DNA of 28,117 nt from CAMFTQ01 sp051881615 (GCA_051881615.1 JBJEQF010000032.1:1-28117); one strand, 5' to 3'. Counted from the first letter of the stretch, positions 8,327 to 16,919 are shown. Notes: generated by a model from the letters alone, not told the origin. Translations and numbers: made by a program.

Positions 8327-8355
8327 ATTATAATACGTTGCGAAGATTTTAGCAA
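8327..8355 (-). promoter_or_regulatory. Sigma-A promoter of the purC-purF-purB-purA-guaA operon
   Basis: On the minus strand the -35 is TTGCTA (8355-8350) and the -10 is TATAAT (8332-8327), with a 17-base spacer. A short dyad, GTTGC and GCAAC separated by 10 bases, spans the -35 and the upstream half of the spacer and is a possible operator. The rest of 8264-8452 is AT-rich; I see no other gene, riboswitch or clear terminator for the upstream cca gene. Confidence 0.7.
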
Positions 8356-8452
8356 CATAAAAAAGAAAATATTTTAAAATAATTAAAAATTTACAGGGAT
8401 ATATTGTAAAATTTCTCAATTCTTTTTAAAATAAAGCGCATTTTTTGTCTTA

Positions 8453-9796
8453 TTAGGAAAACTTTTCGTAAAGCTGTTCGGCTTTGGATATAAGCTCCTG
8501 CTTTTCGTTATTTATTTCCTCGTCAATAACCATATCAAGCAGTGTTCTTAGAATACTGCCGATAGCTTTTCCCCTTGGTATTCCCAGATTTAAAAGATCC
8601 CTGCCGTTAATGTTTAAATCCTCTAATGAAAGACAGCAGTTTTCTTCTGTAATATTTTTAAATTCAGCTGCTGTTTTGTTATGATTTAAAAGCTTTTCTT
8701 CCCTTTTATACATAGACTGCGCCATCATATCGGCGTACTGAACCTGCAAAAGCTTTTCAAACATTTCTTCACCGATTTTTGACAGCACCTTTTTCATCAT
8801 TTTTTTGTTGCCGTTAAAACGGTAATCGTGGTAGTTAATCAGAGTTGTTACCGTATATATAAATTCGTTTGAAAATCTGAGCCGATGCAATATCACATCT
8901 GCCATAGCGGCACTCAGTCTTGGGTGACCCTTGAAGTGGCTTACACCGTTTATGTCGGTTGTTTTTGTCTGAGGCTTGCCTATGTCGTGTAGGAGCATTG
9001 TCATTTTTAAAACAGGGTCGGGCTTTATATACTTTATTGATGAAACGGTATGCTTCCACAGAGTTTTATTATGGTGAGGAGTGTTCTGGTCAAAGTTAAA
9101 CATAACCTCAATTTCGGGAATAATTACTGCAAAAACCTCTTTATATCTGCGTAATACAAAGTCGGCATTGTCACCGCATAAAAGCTTTTCAAGCTCATCT
9201 TTTATTCTTTCGGCAGAGATGTTTAAAAGAAGCCGTTTATTTCTGATAATAGACCTTGACGTTTCGGGTTCGATTGAAAAGCCGTAAACACTTGCAAAAC
9301 GCAGACAGCGCAAAATTCTGAGTGCGTCCTCGTTAAAGCGTTCATCGGGATTGCCGACACAGCGCAGTGCTTTGTACTTAATATCCTCAATGCCGCTGCA
9401 AAAATCCTTTATGCCTGTCTTTGGATTGTACGCAAGCGCATTTACCGTAAAATCACGTCTAAGTAAATCCTGCTTAATATCGGCGGTAAAGGTTACGCTG
9501 TCGGGTCTGCGGTTGTCTGTGTAGCTGCCGTCAATGCGAAAGGTTGTGATTTCGTAAACCTGATTGTTAATTACAACAGATACTGTGCCGTGCTTTATAC
9601 CTGCGTCAAACTGCCTGTAACTGCTGAAAATCCGGCTTATTTGCTGTGGTAATGCGTTTGTGGTAATATCCCAGTCGTGAGGAGCTATTCCAAGCAGACT
9701 GTCACGAACACAGCCTCCGACTATATAGCAGTCAAAGCCGTTTTCAGACAATTTATTCAAAATAAGCTCAACATCATCATTTAAAGGTATATACAT
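8453..9796 (-). CDS. cca: CCA-adding tRNA nucleotidyltransferase
   Basis: Adds or repairs the 3'-terminal CCA of tRNAs. The 447-residue class II enzyme has the GGCVRD nucleotide-binding motif (27-32), the catalytic carboxylates Asp41 and Asp43 in HDWDIT, the RRDFTVNALAYN motif (113-124), and a tRNA-binding NEDALRILRCLRFA helix (155-168). A C-terminal HD domain carries LLHDIGKP (His270-Asp271), seen in the longer bacterial CCases and often linked to phosphohydrolase repair activity. It lies 42 bases downstream of the P-type ATPase start-to-stop unit and is likely cotranscribed with it. The ribosome binding site (GGGTAAGT) is weak. Which substrate bases it adds (CC, A or CCA) cannot be read reliably from sequence alone. 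Confidence 0.93.
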   Translation of the reverse strand: MYIPLNDDVELILNKLSENGFDCYIVGGCVRDSLLGIAPHDWDITTNALPQQISRIFSSYRQFDAGIKHGTVSVVINNQVYEITTFRIDGSYTDNRRPDSVTFTADIKQDLLRRDFTVNALAYNPKTGIKDFCSGIEDIKYKALRCVGNPDERFNEDALRILRCLRFASVYGFSIEPETSRSIIRNKRLLLNISAERIKDELEKLLCGDNADFVLRRYKEVFAVIIPEIEVMFNFDQNTPHHNKTLWKHTVSSIKYIKPDPVLKMTMLLHDIGKPQTKTTDINGVSHFKGHPRLSAAMADVILHRLRFSNEFIYTVTTLINYHDYRFNGNKKMMKKVLSKIGEEMFEKLLQVQYADMMAQSMYKREEKLLNHNKTAAEFKNITEENCCLSLEDLNINGRDLLNLGIPRGKAIGSILRTLLDMVIDEEINNEKQELISKAEQLYEKFS

Positions 9797-9838
9797 ACTT
9801 ACCCACCCAAGATTTTTGTTTTATTTATTTTCTGTAAA

Positions 9839-12208
9839 TTAATTCTTATTTTGCAGATTCAGTAATCTTTTATCAAAATAAGAATCAAATAGTCTGTAAA
9901 AGGTTAAAAACAGAATAATCGCAATTAAAGCAAGCACAAGCAAAACTATGGTCTGACTGAAATTCAGGAAACAAAGTGAAAACAGATCTGAGAAAAAGAA
10001 CATACCCAAAGCAAGACCTGCGCACACTATTGATAAAAGTGCCGTTCTGTAAGCGTTAAAGGGAATTGACAGGCGGATAATGAACAGTACGCCTATAACG
10101 GCTGTCAGGATAACACACATAGTAGATGAAACTACATCTGAATAATTAAAGAAATATCTGCACAGCGTAACAGCGACAATATTCAGCACTATTGTAATTG
10201 CAGCCGGAAAAGCCTTTGAAATTATATTATAGAAAAAGTTACCTGTTACTCTGTCGTGGTTTGGTTCGAGTGCAAGCGCAAACGACGGCAAGCCGATAGT
10301 CATCGCACTGATAAGCGACATCTGGACAGGCTCAAAGGGATACCTGTAGCCAATAATCATAAATAAAACAGAAAGCAAAACGGAATAAATGGTTTTAACA
10401 AGGAACAGTGACGCGCTTCGCTGAATGTTGTTTATTGTTCGTCTGCCCTCGGCAACAACCTTTGGCATTGATGAAAAATTGTTGTCTATAAGCACAATAT
10501 GAGCGACATTTCGAGCTGCCTCACTGCCTGCCGCCATCGCTACGGAGCAATCGGCTTCTTTAAGAGCTAACACATCGTTTACACCGTCGCCTGTCATAGC
10601 TACGGTATGACCGTGGCTTTTTAATGCTTTAATCAGCTTTTCTTTCTGATGCGGTGTGACACGTCCGAAAACGTTGAACTTTTCTGCGGCTTCATAAATT
10701 TCTTCATCTGTTTTAAGCGTTGTTGCATCAACCACCATTTCTGCATTCTTTATGCCTGCGCTTTTGGCGATGTTTGCAACTGTCTTTACGTTATCGCCCG
10801 ATATAACCTTTAACGTTACGCCCTGTTCAATGAAGTATTTTATAGTCTGCGGTGCTTCTTCTCTGATTTTATCCTTAATAAGTACAAAGGCAACAGGCTC
10901 AATATCGCTTGGAATTTCAGCATTTTGTAAAACCTGTGATGATTTTGCTATTGTCAGAACTCTGTACTCTTTTTCGTATTCTGAAATAATTTCGCTTACC
11001 TGAGAAAACTTTTCCTTTAATACAAACTCGGCGGCGCCCATTATATATGATGCTCCGTTTTCAAAGGACGCTCCCGACCACTTCTTTTCTGACGAGAAAG
11101 GAATGACGCTTACAGGCTTTAACGCACCGCTGTTGTCAACGTAATCTCGCAGAGCATTTACCGTTGCGTTTTCATCGGTGCTTGAATATGCAAGCGATTT
11201 AATGGCAATACTTATTTCATCCGATTTATTTTCTTTAAAAGGAATTACATTTTCAACATTCATCATATCGCAGGTTATTGTGCCGGTTTTGTCAAGGCAA
11301 AGCACATCTACCCTTGCAAGTGACTCAATGCAGAAAAGCTCCTGAACAAGCACCTTGTTTTTGGAAAGCCTTATTACGGAAACGGCAAGAACTGTACTTG
11401 TCAGCAGAATAAGTCCCTCGGGAATCATTCCGAGCATTCCTGCTACCGTTGCAACGATAGCCTTTGAAAAATTGTAATCAACAAAATACTGTCTGGTAAA
11501 TAAAACTGCGCCGATCGGGAAAATTATAAATGAACATATTTTTATGATTTTATTCAATGTGTTCATTATTTCTGAATTTACTTTTTTTATGTATTTTGCA
11601 GAAGCGTGAATTTTAGAAATATAATTGTCAGCACCTACACTGCAAACTCTTGCTATACAGTTGCCTGCTGAAATAAAGCTGCCTGACATCAGCTTATCGC
11701 CCTTGTTTTTGTCGATTAAATCAGATTCACCTGTGAGCAGGCTTTCGTTTACACTGACGCAGCCGCTTATAATTACAGAGTCAGACGGTATCTGATCGCC
11801 TCTTTTTAGCTTTATTACATCATCAAGAACTATATCCTCTATGGGGATTTCCTGCTCTTTGCCGTCACGAAGTACAACGGCTTTTTTAGAAACTAAAATA
11901 GAGAGCTTGTCAACGGATTTTTTTGAACGGATTTCCTGAAAAATACCGATGGCTGTATTTGAAATTACAACGCCCATAAACAGTGCGTTTTTGTATGAGC
12001 CTGACAGTATAACCATAATCAGCAGAATTATGTTTACTCCGTTAAACAATGTAAAAATATTGTCGTAAAAAATACGCTTTACCGATTTTGTTTTTACAGT
12101 TGTGTCAGTGTTTACCTTACCCTCACTGATACGCTCTTGAACCTGCTGTGAGGTTAAACCTTTAATTTCTGATGTATTTTCCTTTTTTTCGTATTGATGA
12201 GCTTCCAT
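9839..12208 (-). CDS. Cation-transporting P-type ATPase
   Basis: An integral membrane ion pump of 789 residues. I place the start at 12208 (MEAHQYEKK...) because a TTAGGAGATGCCAT site precedes that ATG; the 14-codon extension upstream would overlap it. The actuator domain has LTGES (158-162). The phosphorylation site is Asp306 in DKTGT, and MTGDGVND with the following hinge is intact. TM4 carries IPEGL (262-266), the PEGL form seen in calcium, sodium/potassium and related type II pumps, not the CPC form of heavy-metal pumps. A set of C-terminal hydrophobic helices follows. Substrate is unassigned; Ca2+ or another hard cation is the best guess. It leads a two-gene unit with cca. Confidence 0.9.
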   Translation of the reverse strand: MEAHQYEKKENTSEIKGLTSQQVQERISEGKVNTDTTVKTKSVKRIFYDNIFTLFNGVNIILLIMVILSGSYKNALFMGVVISNTAIGIFQEIRSKKSVDKLSILVSKKAVVLRDGKEQEIPIEDIVLDDVIKLKRGDQIPSDSVIISGCVSVNESLLTGESDLIDKNKGDKLMSGSFISAGNCIARVCSVGADNYISKIHASAKYIKKVNSEIMNTLNKIIKICSFIIFPIGAVLFTRQYFVDYNFSKAIVATVAGMLGMIPEGLILLTSTVLAVSVIRLSKNKVLVQELFCIESLARVDVLCLDKTGTITCDMMNVENVIPFKENKSDEISIAIKSLAYSSTDENATVNALRDYVDNSGALKPVSVIPFSSEKKWSGASFENGASYIMGAAEFVLKEKFSQVSEIISEYEKEYRVLTIAKSSQVLQNAEIPSDIEPVAFVLIKDKIREEAPQTIKYFIEQGVTLKVISGDNVKTVANIAKSAGIKNAEMVVDATTLKTDEEIYEAAEKFNVFGRVTPHQKEKLIKALKSHGHTVAMTGDGVNDVLALKEADCSVAMAAGSEAARNVAHIVLIDNNFSSMPKVVAEGRRTINNIQRSASLFLVKTIYSVLLSVLFMIIGYRYPFEPVQMSLISAMTIGLPSFALALEPNHDRVTGNFFYNIISKAFPAAITIVLNIVAVTLCRYFFNYSDVVSSTMCVILTAVIGVLFIIRLSIPFNAYRTALLSIVCAGLALGMFFFSDLFSLCFLNFSQTIVLLVLALIAIILFLTFYRLFDSYFDKRLLNLQNKN

Positions 12209-12239
12209 ATGGCATCTCCTAAAAAATGAAGTCAAGAAA

Positions 12240-12268
12240 ATTATATACAAAAAGCTTTAATAAATCAA
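12240..12268 (-). promoter_or_regulatory. Sigma-A promoter of the ATPase-cca unit
   Basis: On the minus strand TTGATT (12268-12263) and TATAAT (12245-12240) are separated by 17 bases, leading into the ATPase RBS. A dyad ATCAAG/CTTGAT with a 7-base centre (12264-12282) overlaps the -35. The rest of the gap to spoIVB (12283-12375) is AT-rich. I could not identify a convincing sigma-F, sigma-G or sigma-A promoter for spoIVB in it. Confidence 0.65.
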
Positions 12269-12375
12269 GTTTTTTGCTTGATACATACCAATAACATTTT
12301 GTGATTTTATATTTCCACTTAAAAGAACAGTTTTTTAGCTAAAAATAAAATCGGCAACAGAAAGAAGGTGGAAAT

Positions 12376-13470
12376 ATGAAAAAGCCAAGGATGAAATATA
12401 TTTTATCAGCAGTGATTTGTGCTGCTTTTTTATCTGTTTGTTTTTTGCAGTCGGACAGCACAGCGATAAACCTCGACAAGAGTGTTGTAAACGTCAGCAA
12501 CAGCAAGTCAAAATACGTTGTGCTTGGCGGTCAGACGTTTGGAATTAAGCTGTTTACAGACGGAGTGATGATAATAAAAACAGAGGAAGTAAAAACAGAA
12601 GGTAATGTTTATTCTCCGTCAAAGGAAGCAGGACTGCGTGTAAACGACGTTATAACTCATATAAATGATAAAAAGGTGTTTTCAAATGAACAGCTCGGTG
12701 AGGCTGTGAAAAGCTGTAAGGGCAACGCAGTTAAGCTAAAGGTAAAACGAGAAAACGAAACGTTTGACACAAGCATTATGCCGGTTAAAGACGCAGGCGG
12801 TGTTTACCGTATAGGGATATGGGTGCGTGACAGCAGTGCAGGAATAGGAACAGTAACGTTTTATGATACCGATAACGGATATTTTGCCACGCTCGGTCAC
12901 GGAATTTGCGACAGTGATACAGACAAGCTCTTGCCTTTAAGTCACGGAGAAACGGTAAAGGCAAATATAACGTCCGTTACAAAGGGTGCCAAAGGCACTC
13001 CGGGAGGCTTAAACGGTTATTTTATTGATGAAGAAATCGGTAAAATTATTTGCAACTCAAACTGCGGAATGTTTGGTGAAATTGAAAATCCGCAGAATTT
13101 AAATAACGAAAAACTGATAGAGCTTGCAAACGGAAATGAAGTTATAACAGGCGACGCTTATATTTACTCTACCGTTGATGAAGGCGGTGTGAAAAAGTAT
13201 TCCGTTAGGATTGAAGCTGTTTCATCATATAACAGTAAAAGCACAACTAAAAATATGATCGTCAGAATAACCGACAAAAGCCTTCTTGAAAAGACAGGCG
13301 GTATCGTTCAGGGTATGAGCGGCAGTCCGATTGTGCAAAACGGCAAGCTTGTGGGAGCAGTTACGCACGTATTTTTAAACAAGCCCGACACAGGCTACGG
13401 TATATTTGCAGAAAATATGAGCGAATATTTTGAAGAATACAGCAGTAATATGTCAGAGCTTGTAGCATAA
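12376..13470 (+). CDS. spoIVB: SpoIVB sporulation serine peptidase
   Basis: In spore formers this forespore-made protease is secreted into the intermembrane space and triggers processing of pro-sigma-K. The 364 residues show an N-terminal signal/anchor helix (about 6-24), a PDZ domain (about 55-135, EAGLRVNDVITHIN core) and an S55-family SpoIVB peptidase domain. The likely triad is His175 (ATLGHGI), Asp300 and Ser315 (GMSGSP); the 15-residue Asp-Ser spacing equals that of the B. subtilis enzyme (Asp363-Ser378). It is shorter than B. subtilis SpoIVB (about 426 residues), mostly in the N-terminal half. The start follows GAAGGTGG. It precedes spo0A in the order conserved in Bacilli and Clostridia. 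Its functional counterpart BofA is at 23719-23979. Confidence 0.95.
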   Translation: MKKPRMKYILSAVICAAFLSVCFLQSDSTAINLDKSVVNVSNSKSKYVVLGGQTFGIKLFTDGVMIIKTEEVKTEGNVYSPSKEAGLRVNDVITHINDKKVFSNEQLGEAVKSCKGNAVKLKVKRENETFDTSIMPVKDAGGVYRIGIWVRDSSAGIGTVTFYDTDNGYFATLGHGICDSDTDKLLPLSHGETVKANITSVTKGAKGTPGGLNGYFIDEEIGKIICNSNCGMFGEIENPQNLNNEKLIELANGNEVITGDAYIYSTVDEGGVKKYSVRIEAVSSYNSKSTTKNMIVRITDKSLLEKTGGIVQGMSGSPIVQNGKLVGAVTHVFLNKPDTGYGIFAENMSEYFEEYSSNMSELVA

Positions 13471-13523
13471 AAAAGCTGATATAAAAAAATTGCCCCATTT
13501 TTAAAAAATTTTGATGTAACCTA

Positions 13524-13552
13524 TTGCCAAATTTACCATTTTATGGTAATAT
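13524..13552 (+). promoter_or_regulatory. Sigma-A promoter of spo0A with embedded dyad
   Basis: The -35 TTGCCA (13524-13529), a 17-base spacer and the -10 TAATAT (13547-13552) lie about 35 bases before the spo0A ATG. The spacer holds a perfect dyad, TTACCAT-TTT-ATGGTAA (13533-13549), overlapping the -10. A third TTACCAT copy (13582-13588) overlaps the start codon. The layout is that of a repressor operator, though no protein is known to me that reads it. Confidence 0.65.
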
Positions 13553-13586
13553 AGTCACATCAAATAAATCATTAGGGGATGTTACC

Positions 13587-14363
13587 ATGGAAAACAAGAT
13601 TAAATTAGTTATTACCGAAGAAGCAAAGGATATTACAGGCGACAGCATAAATGTTCTGAAAAGCTACGGAATTGAAACGTATCTGTGCAAAAAGGACGGC
13701 GAGGAATTGGTAAAAAAGATTTCGCAAATTCAGCCGGACGCTGTAGTAATGGATTTGTTTATGGTAAATCTTGACGGCTTGGGCGTTATGCGAACAGTAA
13801 ACGGTGAAAGCAATAAAAAGCCTGTGTTTATCGTTTTTTCGTCATTCTCAAGCGATTTGCTCGAAAGAGAGTCAATAAGCGGCGGAGCTTCGTACTTTAT
13901 GCTCAAGCCATACAACATCAGACAGCTTGCGGAAAACATTTTATTTTTTATCAAAAATAAAGCTGACGGCAAAAAGACTGCCGCAGGCGGTGCTAAAATT
14001 GACAGCTTCGGTATTGAGCTAAAGGTAACTGAAATTCTGCACCAGATTGGAGTTCCTGCTCACATCAAGGGATACCATTATTTAAGAGATTCTATCATTA
14101 TGTCTGTTGAAAACCCTGATATTATAAACGCTGTGACAAAACAGCTGTACCCGTCTGTTGCCAAAAAATACAGCACTACCTCTTCACGTGTTGAACGTGC
14201 TATCCGTCACGCTATTGAGGTTGCGTGGGACAGAGGTGACGTTGATATTTTGAATTCCTACTTTGGGTACACAATTCACAACGACAGAGGCAAGCCGACA
14301 AACAGCGAATTTATAGCAATGATTTCAGATAAGCTGAGATTGCAAATAAAGTCGGCAAGCTAA
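13587..14363 (+). CDS. spo0A: Sporulation response regulator Spo0A
   Basis: Master transcription factor for entry into sporulation. I use the ATG at 13587 (258 residues) behind TTAGGGGAT; upstream codons in frame cross the promoter. The receiver domain (1-120) keeps phosphoacceptor Asp56 (MDLFM) and Lys107 (MLKPY), with Ser85/Ser86 at the switch threonine position. The acidic pair normally Asp-Asp is Glu11-Glu12 (VITEEAKD), and the usual Met-Pro after the acceptor loop is Met-Val. The C-terminal domain is highly conserved, including AHIKGYHYLRD, the recognition region SSRVERAIRHAIEVAW, and KPTNSEFIAM. It follows spoIVB by 116 bases with its own promoter and ends at a strong terminator. The identity is certain from the C-terminal domain; phosphorelay behaviour is less so. 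Confidence 0.97.
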   Translation: MENKIKLVITEEAKDITGDSINVLKSYGIETYLCKKDGEELVKKISQIQPDAVVMDLFMVNLDGLGVMRTVNGESNKKPVFIVFSSFSSDLLERESISGGASYFMLKPYNIRQLAENILFFIKNKADGKKTAAGGAKIDSFGIELKVTEILHQIGVPAHIKGYHYLRDSIIMSVENPDIINAVTKQLYPSVAKKYSTTSSRVERAIRHAIEVAWDRGDVDILNSYFGYTIHNDRGKPTNSEFIAMISDKLRLQIKSAS

Positions 14364-14372
14364 AATAATCTA

Positions 14373-14410
14373 AGCGGCACAGAAAAACACTTCTGTGCCG
14401 CTGTTTTTTT
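14373..14410 (+). terminator. Intrinsic terminator of spo0A
   Basis: A perfect 12-base stem (AGCGGCACAGAA at 14373-14384 with its complement at 14391-14402), a 6-base loop and a GTTTTTTT tract follow the spo0A stop by nine bases. On the minus strand it also lies just after the purD stop, but the T tract there is broken, so termination of purD is likely weaker. Confidence 0.9.
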
Positions 14411-14416
14411 AAATCC

Positions 14417-15682
14417 TTATACAGTCCTGCCTATATCTTTTCTGTAATGCGCACCCTCAAAGGAGATTTTTGATACAGCGTTGTATGCTTTACTGAGTGC
14501 TTCGTCAAGGCTGTCGCCTGTTGCCGTTACACCTAAAACACGTCCGCCGTTTGTGTAGAATTTGCCGTCCTTATATGCTGTGCCTGCGTGATAAACGGTT
14601 GCGCCCTCTACCTGTCCTTTGTCGTCCATTCCGAACATTTCTATTCCCTTTTTGTACGCTTCGGGGTAGCCGCCGCTTGCCATAACTACGCAAGCCGCCG
14701 CACCGTCAAACCACTCTATATCAAGATCTGAAAGTTTTTCGTCAATTACTGCGTCACAGATGTCGAGCAGGTCTGTCTTTAGGCGAGGCAGAACAACCTG
14801 TGCTTCGGGATCGCCGAAGCGAGCGTTATACTCGATTACCTTGGGACCGTTTGGTGTAATCATAAGTCCGAAATACAGACAGCCTTTGAACGGTCTGCCT
14901 TCTTTGTTCATAGCGTCAATTGTAGGCTCAAAGATAGTTTTACGGCAGATTTCTGCGATTTCATCTGTGTAGTACGGATTTGGACTGATTGTACCCATTC
15001 CGCCTGTATTCAGTCCCTCGTCATTATCGAAGGCACGTTTGTGATCCTTTGAGCTTACCATAGGCTTTACGCAGTGACCGTCCGTAAAGGCTAAAACAGA
15101 AACCTCAGGTCCTGTCAAAAATTCTTCTACAACGATTTTATTTCCCGATGCGCCGAACTTTTTGTCCTCCATAATCGACATAACAGCCTGCTTTGCATCA
15201 TCTACAGTCTGACAAATTAAAACTCCTTTGCCAAGTGCTAAGCCGTCTGCCTTTACTACAACAGGCGCAATATTGTTGCTTTCGATATATTTTATTGCTT
15301 CATTGGAATTATCAAAAACCTCGTAAGCGGCTGTGGGAATACCGTACTTTTTCATCAGATTTTTTGAGAAAACCTTTGACGCTTCAATAATTGCAGCGTT
15401 TGCGTTTGGACCGAAGGCTCTGATGCCCTCTTTCTGAAAAGCGTCTACAGCTCCTGCTGCAAGCGGATCATCAGGCGCTACGAAAACCATATCTATATCG
15501 TTTTTCTTTGCAAAGGCTACTAAGCTTTCGGTATCCATTACATTTATGTCAACGGTTTCGGCATCTCTTGATATACCGCCGTTACCGGGGGCGCAGTACA
15601 GCTTTTCTACACGTGGACTTTCAAGGATTTTTTTGATAAGTGCGTGTTCTCTGCCGCCTGAGCCTATCATAAGAACGTTCAT
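14417..15682 (-). CDS. purD: GAR synthetase (phosphoribosylamine-glycine ligase)
   Basis: ATP-dependent ligation of glycine to phosphoribosylamine, the step directly after PurF. The 421 residues begin with MNVLMIGSGGREHAL, the typical N-terminal nucleotide-like fold, followed by an ATP-grasp domain: VVKADGLALGKGV (about 140-152), the VEEFLTGPEVSVLAFTDG strand, and the metal-binding stretch ending YNARFGDPEAQVVLPRL. The ATG follows GGGAG and lies 27 bases after the AICAR transformylase gene. It is the last gene of the right purine operon and converges on spo0A. PRA is very short-lived, so having purD on the same transcript as a purF fits substrate handover. Confidence 0.97.
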   Translation of the reverse strand: MNVLMIGSGGREHALIKKILESPRVEKLYCAPGNGGISRDAETVDINVMDTESLVAFAKKNDIDMVFVAPDDPLAAGAVDAFQKEGIRAFGPNANAAIIEASKVFSKNLMKKYGIPTAAYEVFDNSNEAIKYIESNNIAPVVVKADGLALGKGVLICQTVDDAKQAVMSIMEDKKFGASGNKIVVEEFLTGPEVSVLAFTDGHCVKPMVSSKDHKRAFDNDEGLNTGGMGTISPNPYYTDEIAEICRKTIFEPTIDAMNKEGRPFKGCLYFGLMITPNGPKVIEYNARFGDPEAQVVLPRLKTDLLDICDAVIDEKLSDLDIEWFDGAAACVVMASGGYPEAYKKGIEMFGMDDKGQVEGATVYHAGTAYKDGKFYTNGGRVLGVTATGDSLDEALSKAYNAVSKISFEGAHYRKDIGRTV

Positions 15683-15709
15683 ATTGTTATACTCCCAACT
15701 ATTTATTTA

Positions 15710-16888
15710 TCAGTGATGGAAAAGGCGAATACCTGTAAAGCACATTGTCATATTGTACTTGTTGCAGGTTTCGATTACGTTGTCATCTCTGATTGAGCCG
15801 CCCGGCTGTGCTATAAACTCAACGCCTGTTCTCTTTGCACGTTCAATGTTGTCGCCGAACGGGAAGAATGCGTCAGAGCCTAAGGAAACTCCGCTTAACG
15901 TTTTGAGCCATTCCTTTTTCTCTTCTCTTGTAAGCGGCTCAGGCTTTGTTTTGAAGAACTGCTGCCATACACCGTCTGCAAGAACGTCCTCGTAATCGTC
16001 GGAAATATAAACGTCAATAGTGTTATCTCTGTCAGGACGGCGGATATTGTCTACAAAAGGCAGTGACATTACCTTCGGGTGCTGTCTTAAATACCAGATG
16101 TCTGCCTTGTTGCCTGCAAGACGTGTGCAGTGAATTCTTGACTGTTGACCTGCGCCCACGCCGATAGCCTGTCCGTTTTTAGCATAGCAAACGGAGTTTG
16201 ACTGTGTATATTTGAGTGTGATAAGGGCGATAAGCAAATCACGCTTTGCTTCTTCTGTGAAATTCTTGTTATCTGTTACAATGTTCTGAACGAGCATTTC
16301 TTCGTCAATCTTTAGGTTATTTCTGCCCTGCTCAAATGTAACGCCGAAAACATCCTTATATTCAACCTCGGCAGGAACATAGTTGCTGTCGATTTTAACA
16401 ACATTGTATGTGCCCTTACGCTTTGTTTTCAAGATTTCAAGTGCCTCGTCTGTATAGTCGGGAGCGATAATGCCGTCTGAAACCTCTCTTTGCAAAAGCT
16501 TTGCTGTCTGTGCGTCACAGGTATCTGAAAGTGCTACCCAGTCGCCGTAGGAGGACATTCTGTCGGCACCTCTTGCCTTGGCATATGCGCTTGCAATCGG
16601 TGAAAGCTCTAAATCATCTACAAAATAAATCTTTTTTTCAACGTCAGTTAGCTCTGTAGCAACTGCGGCACCGGCAGGACTTACGTGCTTGAATGACGCT
16701 GCTGACGGTAAGCCTGTTGCAGCCTTTAATTCCTTTACAAGCTGCCAGCTGTTGAAAGCGTCAAGCAGGTTGATGTAGCCGGGCTTGCCGTTTAATACCT
16801 CTATCGGCAGATCGCTTTCATCCTTCATAAAAATCTTTGACGGCTTCTGATTTGGGTTACAGCCGTATTTTAAAAGTAAATCTTTCAA
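15710..16888 (-). CDS. purH: Stand-alone AICAR transformylase (PurH C-terminal half)
   Basis: Transfers a formyl group from 10-formyl-THF to AICAR to give FAICAR. The 392 residues correspond only to the transformylase part of PurH. Catalytic Lys67-His68 are in SAASFKHVSPAG, and the C-terminal block QPGGSIRDDNVIE...FTGIRLFHH is present. The roughly 195-residue MGS-like IMP cyclohydrolase domain that normally precedes it is missing, and there is no room for it upstream: the neighbouring gene, 31 bases away, encodes an unrelated cyclohydrolase. The start is TTG at 16888 behind a good AAAGGGGCG site; the next in-frame Met, at residue 21, would remove conserved sequence. The split looks like an ancestral arrangement, not a broken gene. 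The symbol is used for the activity. Confidence 0.92.
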   Translation of the reverse strand: MKDLLLKYGCNPNQKPSKIFMKDESDLPIEVLNGKPGYINLLDAFNSWQLVKELKAATGLPSAASFKHVSPAGAAVATELTDVEKKIYFVDDLELSPIASAYAKARGADRMSSYGDWVALSDTCDAQTAKLLQREVSDGIIAPDYTDEALEILKTKRKGTYNVVKIDSNYVPAEVEYKDVFGVTFEQGRNNLKIDEEMLVQNIVTDNKNFTEEAKRDLLIALITLKYTQSNSVCYAKNGQAIGVGAGQQSRIHCTRLAGNKADIWYLRQHPKVMSLPFVDNIRRPDRDNTIDVYISDDYEDVLADGVWQQFFKTKPEPLTREEKKEWLKTLSGVSLGSDAFFPFGDNIERAKRTGVEFIAQPGGSIRDDNVIETCNKYNMTMCFTGIRLFHH

Positions 16889-16919
16889 TTTTTTCGCCCC
16901 TTTTTATATAGTAGGTTTA

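Noticed and set aside
8264..8452. Purine riboswitch or Bacillus-type PurR boxes ahead of purC and purE
   Set aside because: Both leaders are 60 nt or shorter after the mapped promoters, and no paired CGAAC-type PurBox is visible.
12209..12250. A 14-codon longer start for the P-type ATPase
   Set aside because: It would contain the AGGAG site of the 12208 ATG and overlap the -10 region of the mapped promoter.
12283..12375. Sigma-G or sigma-F promoter for spoIVB
   Set aside because: Candidates such as CATACCAAT lack a -35 at proper spacing; no convincing match was found.
13524..13586. N-terminal extension of spo0A starting at a TTG at 13524
   Set aside because: It runs through the -35, spacer and -10 of the promoter and lacks a ribosome binding site. 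The ATG at 13587 has a good site and gives a normal Spo0A N-terminus.
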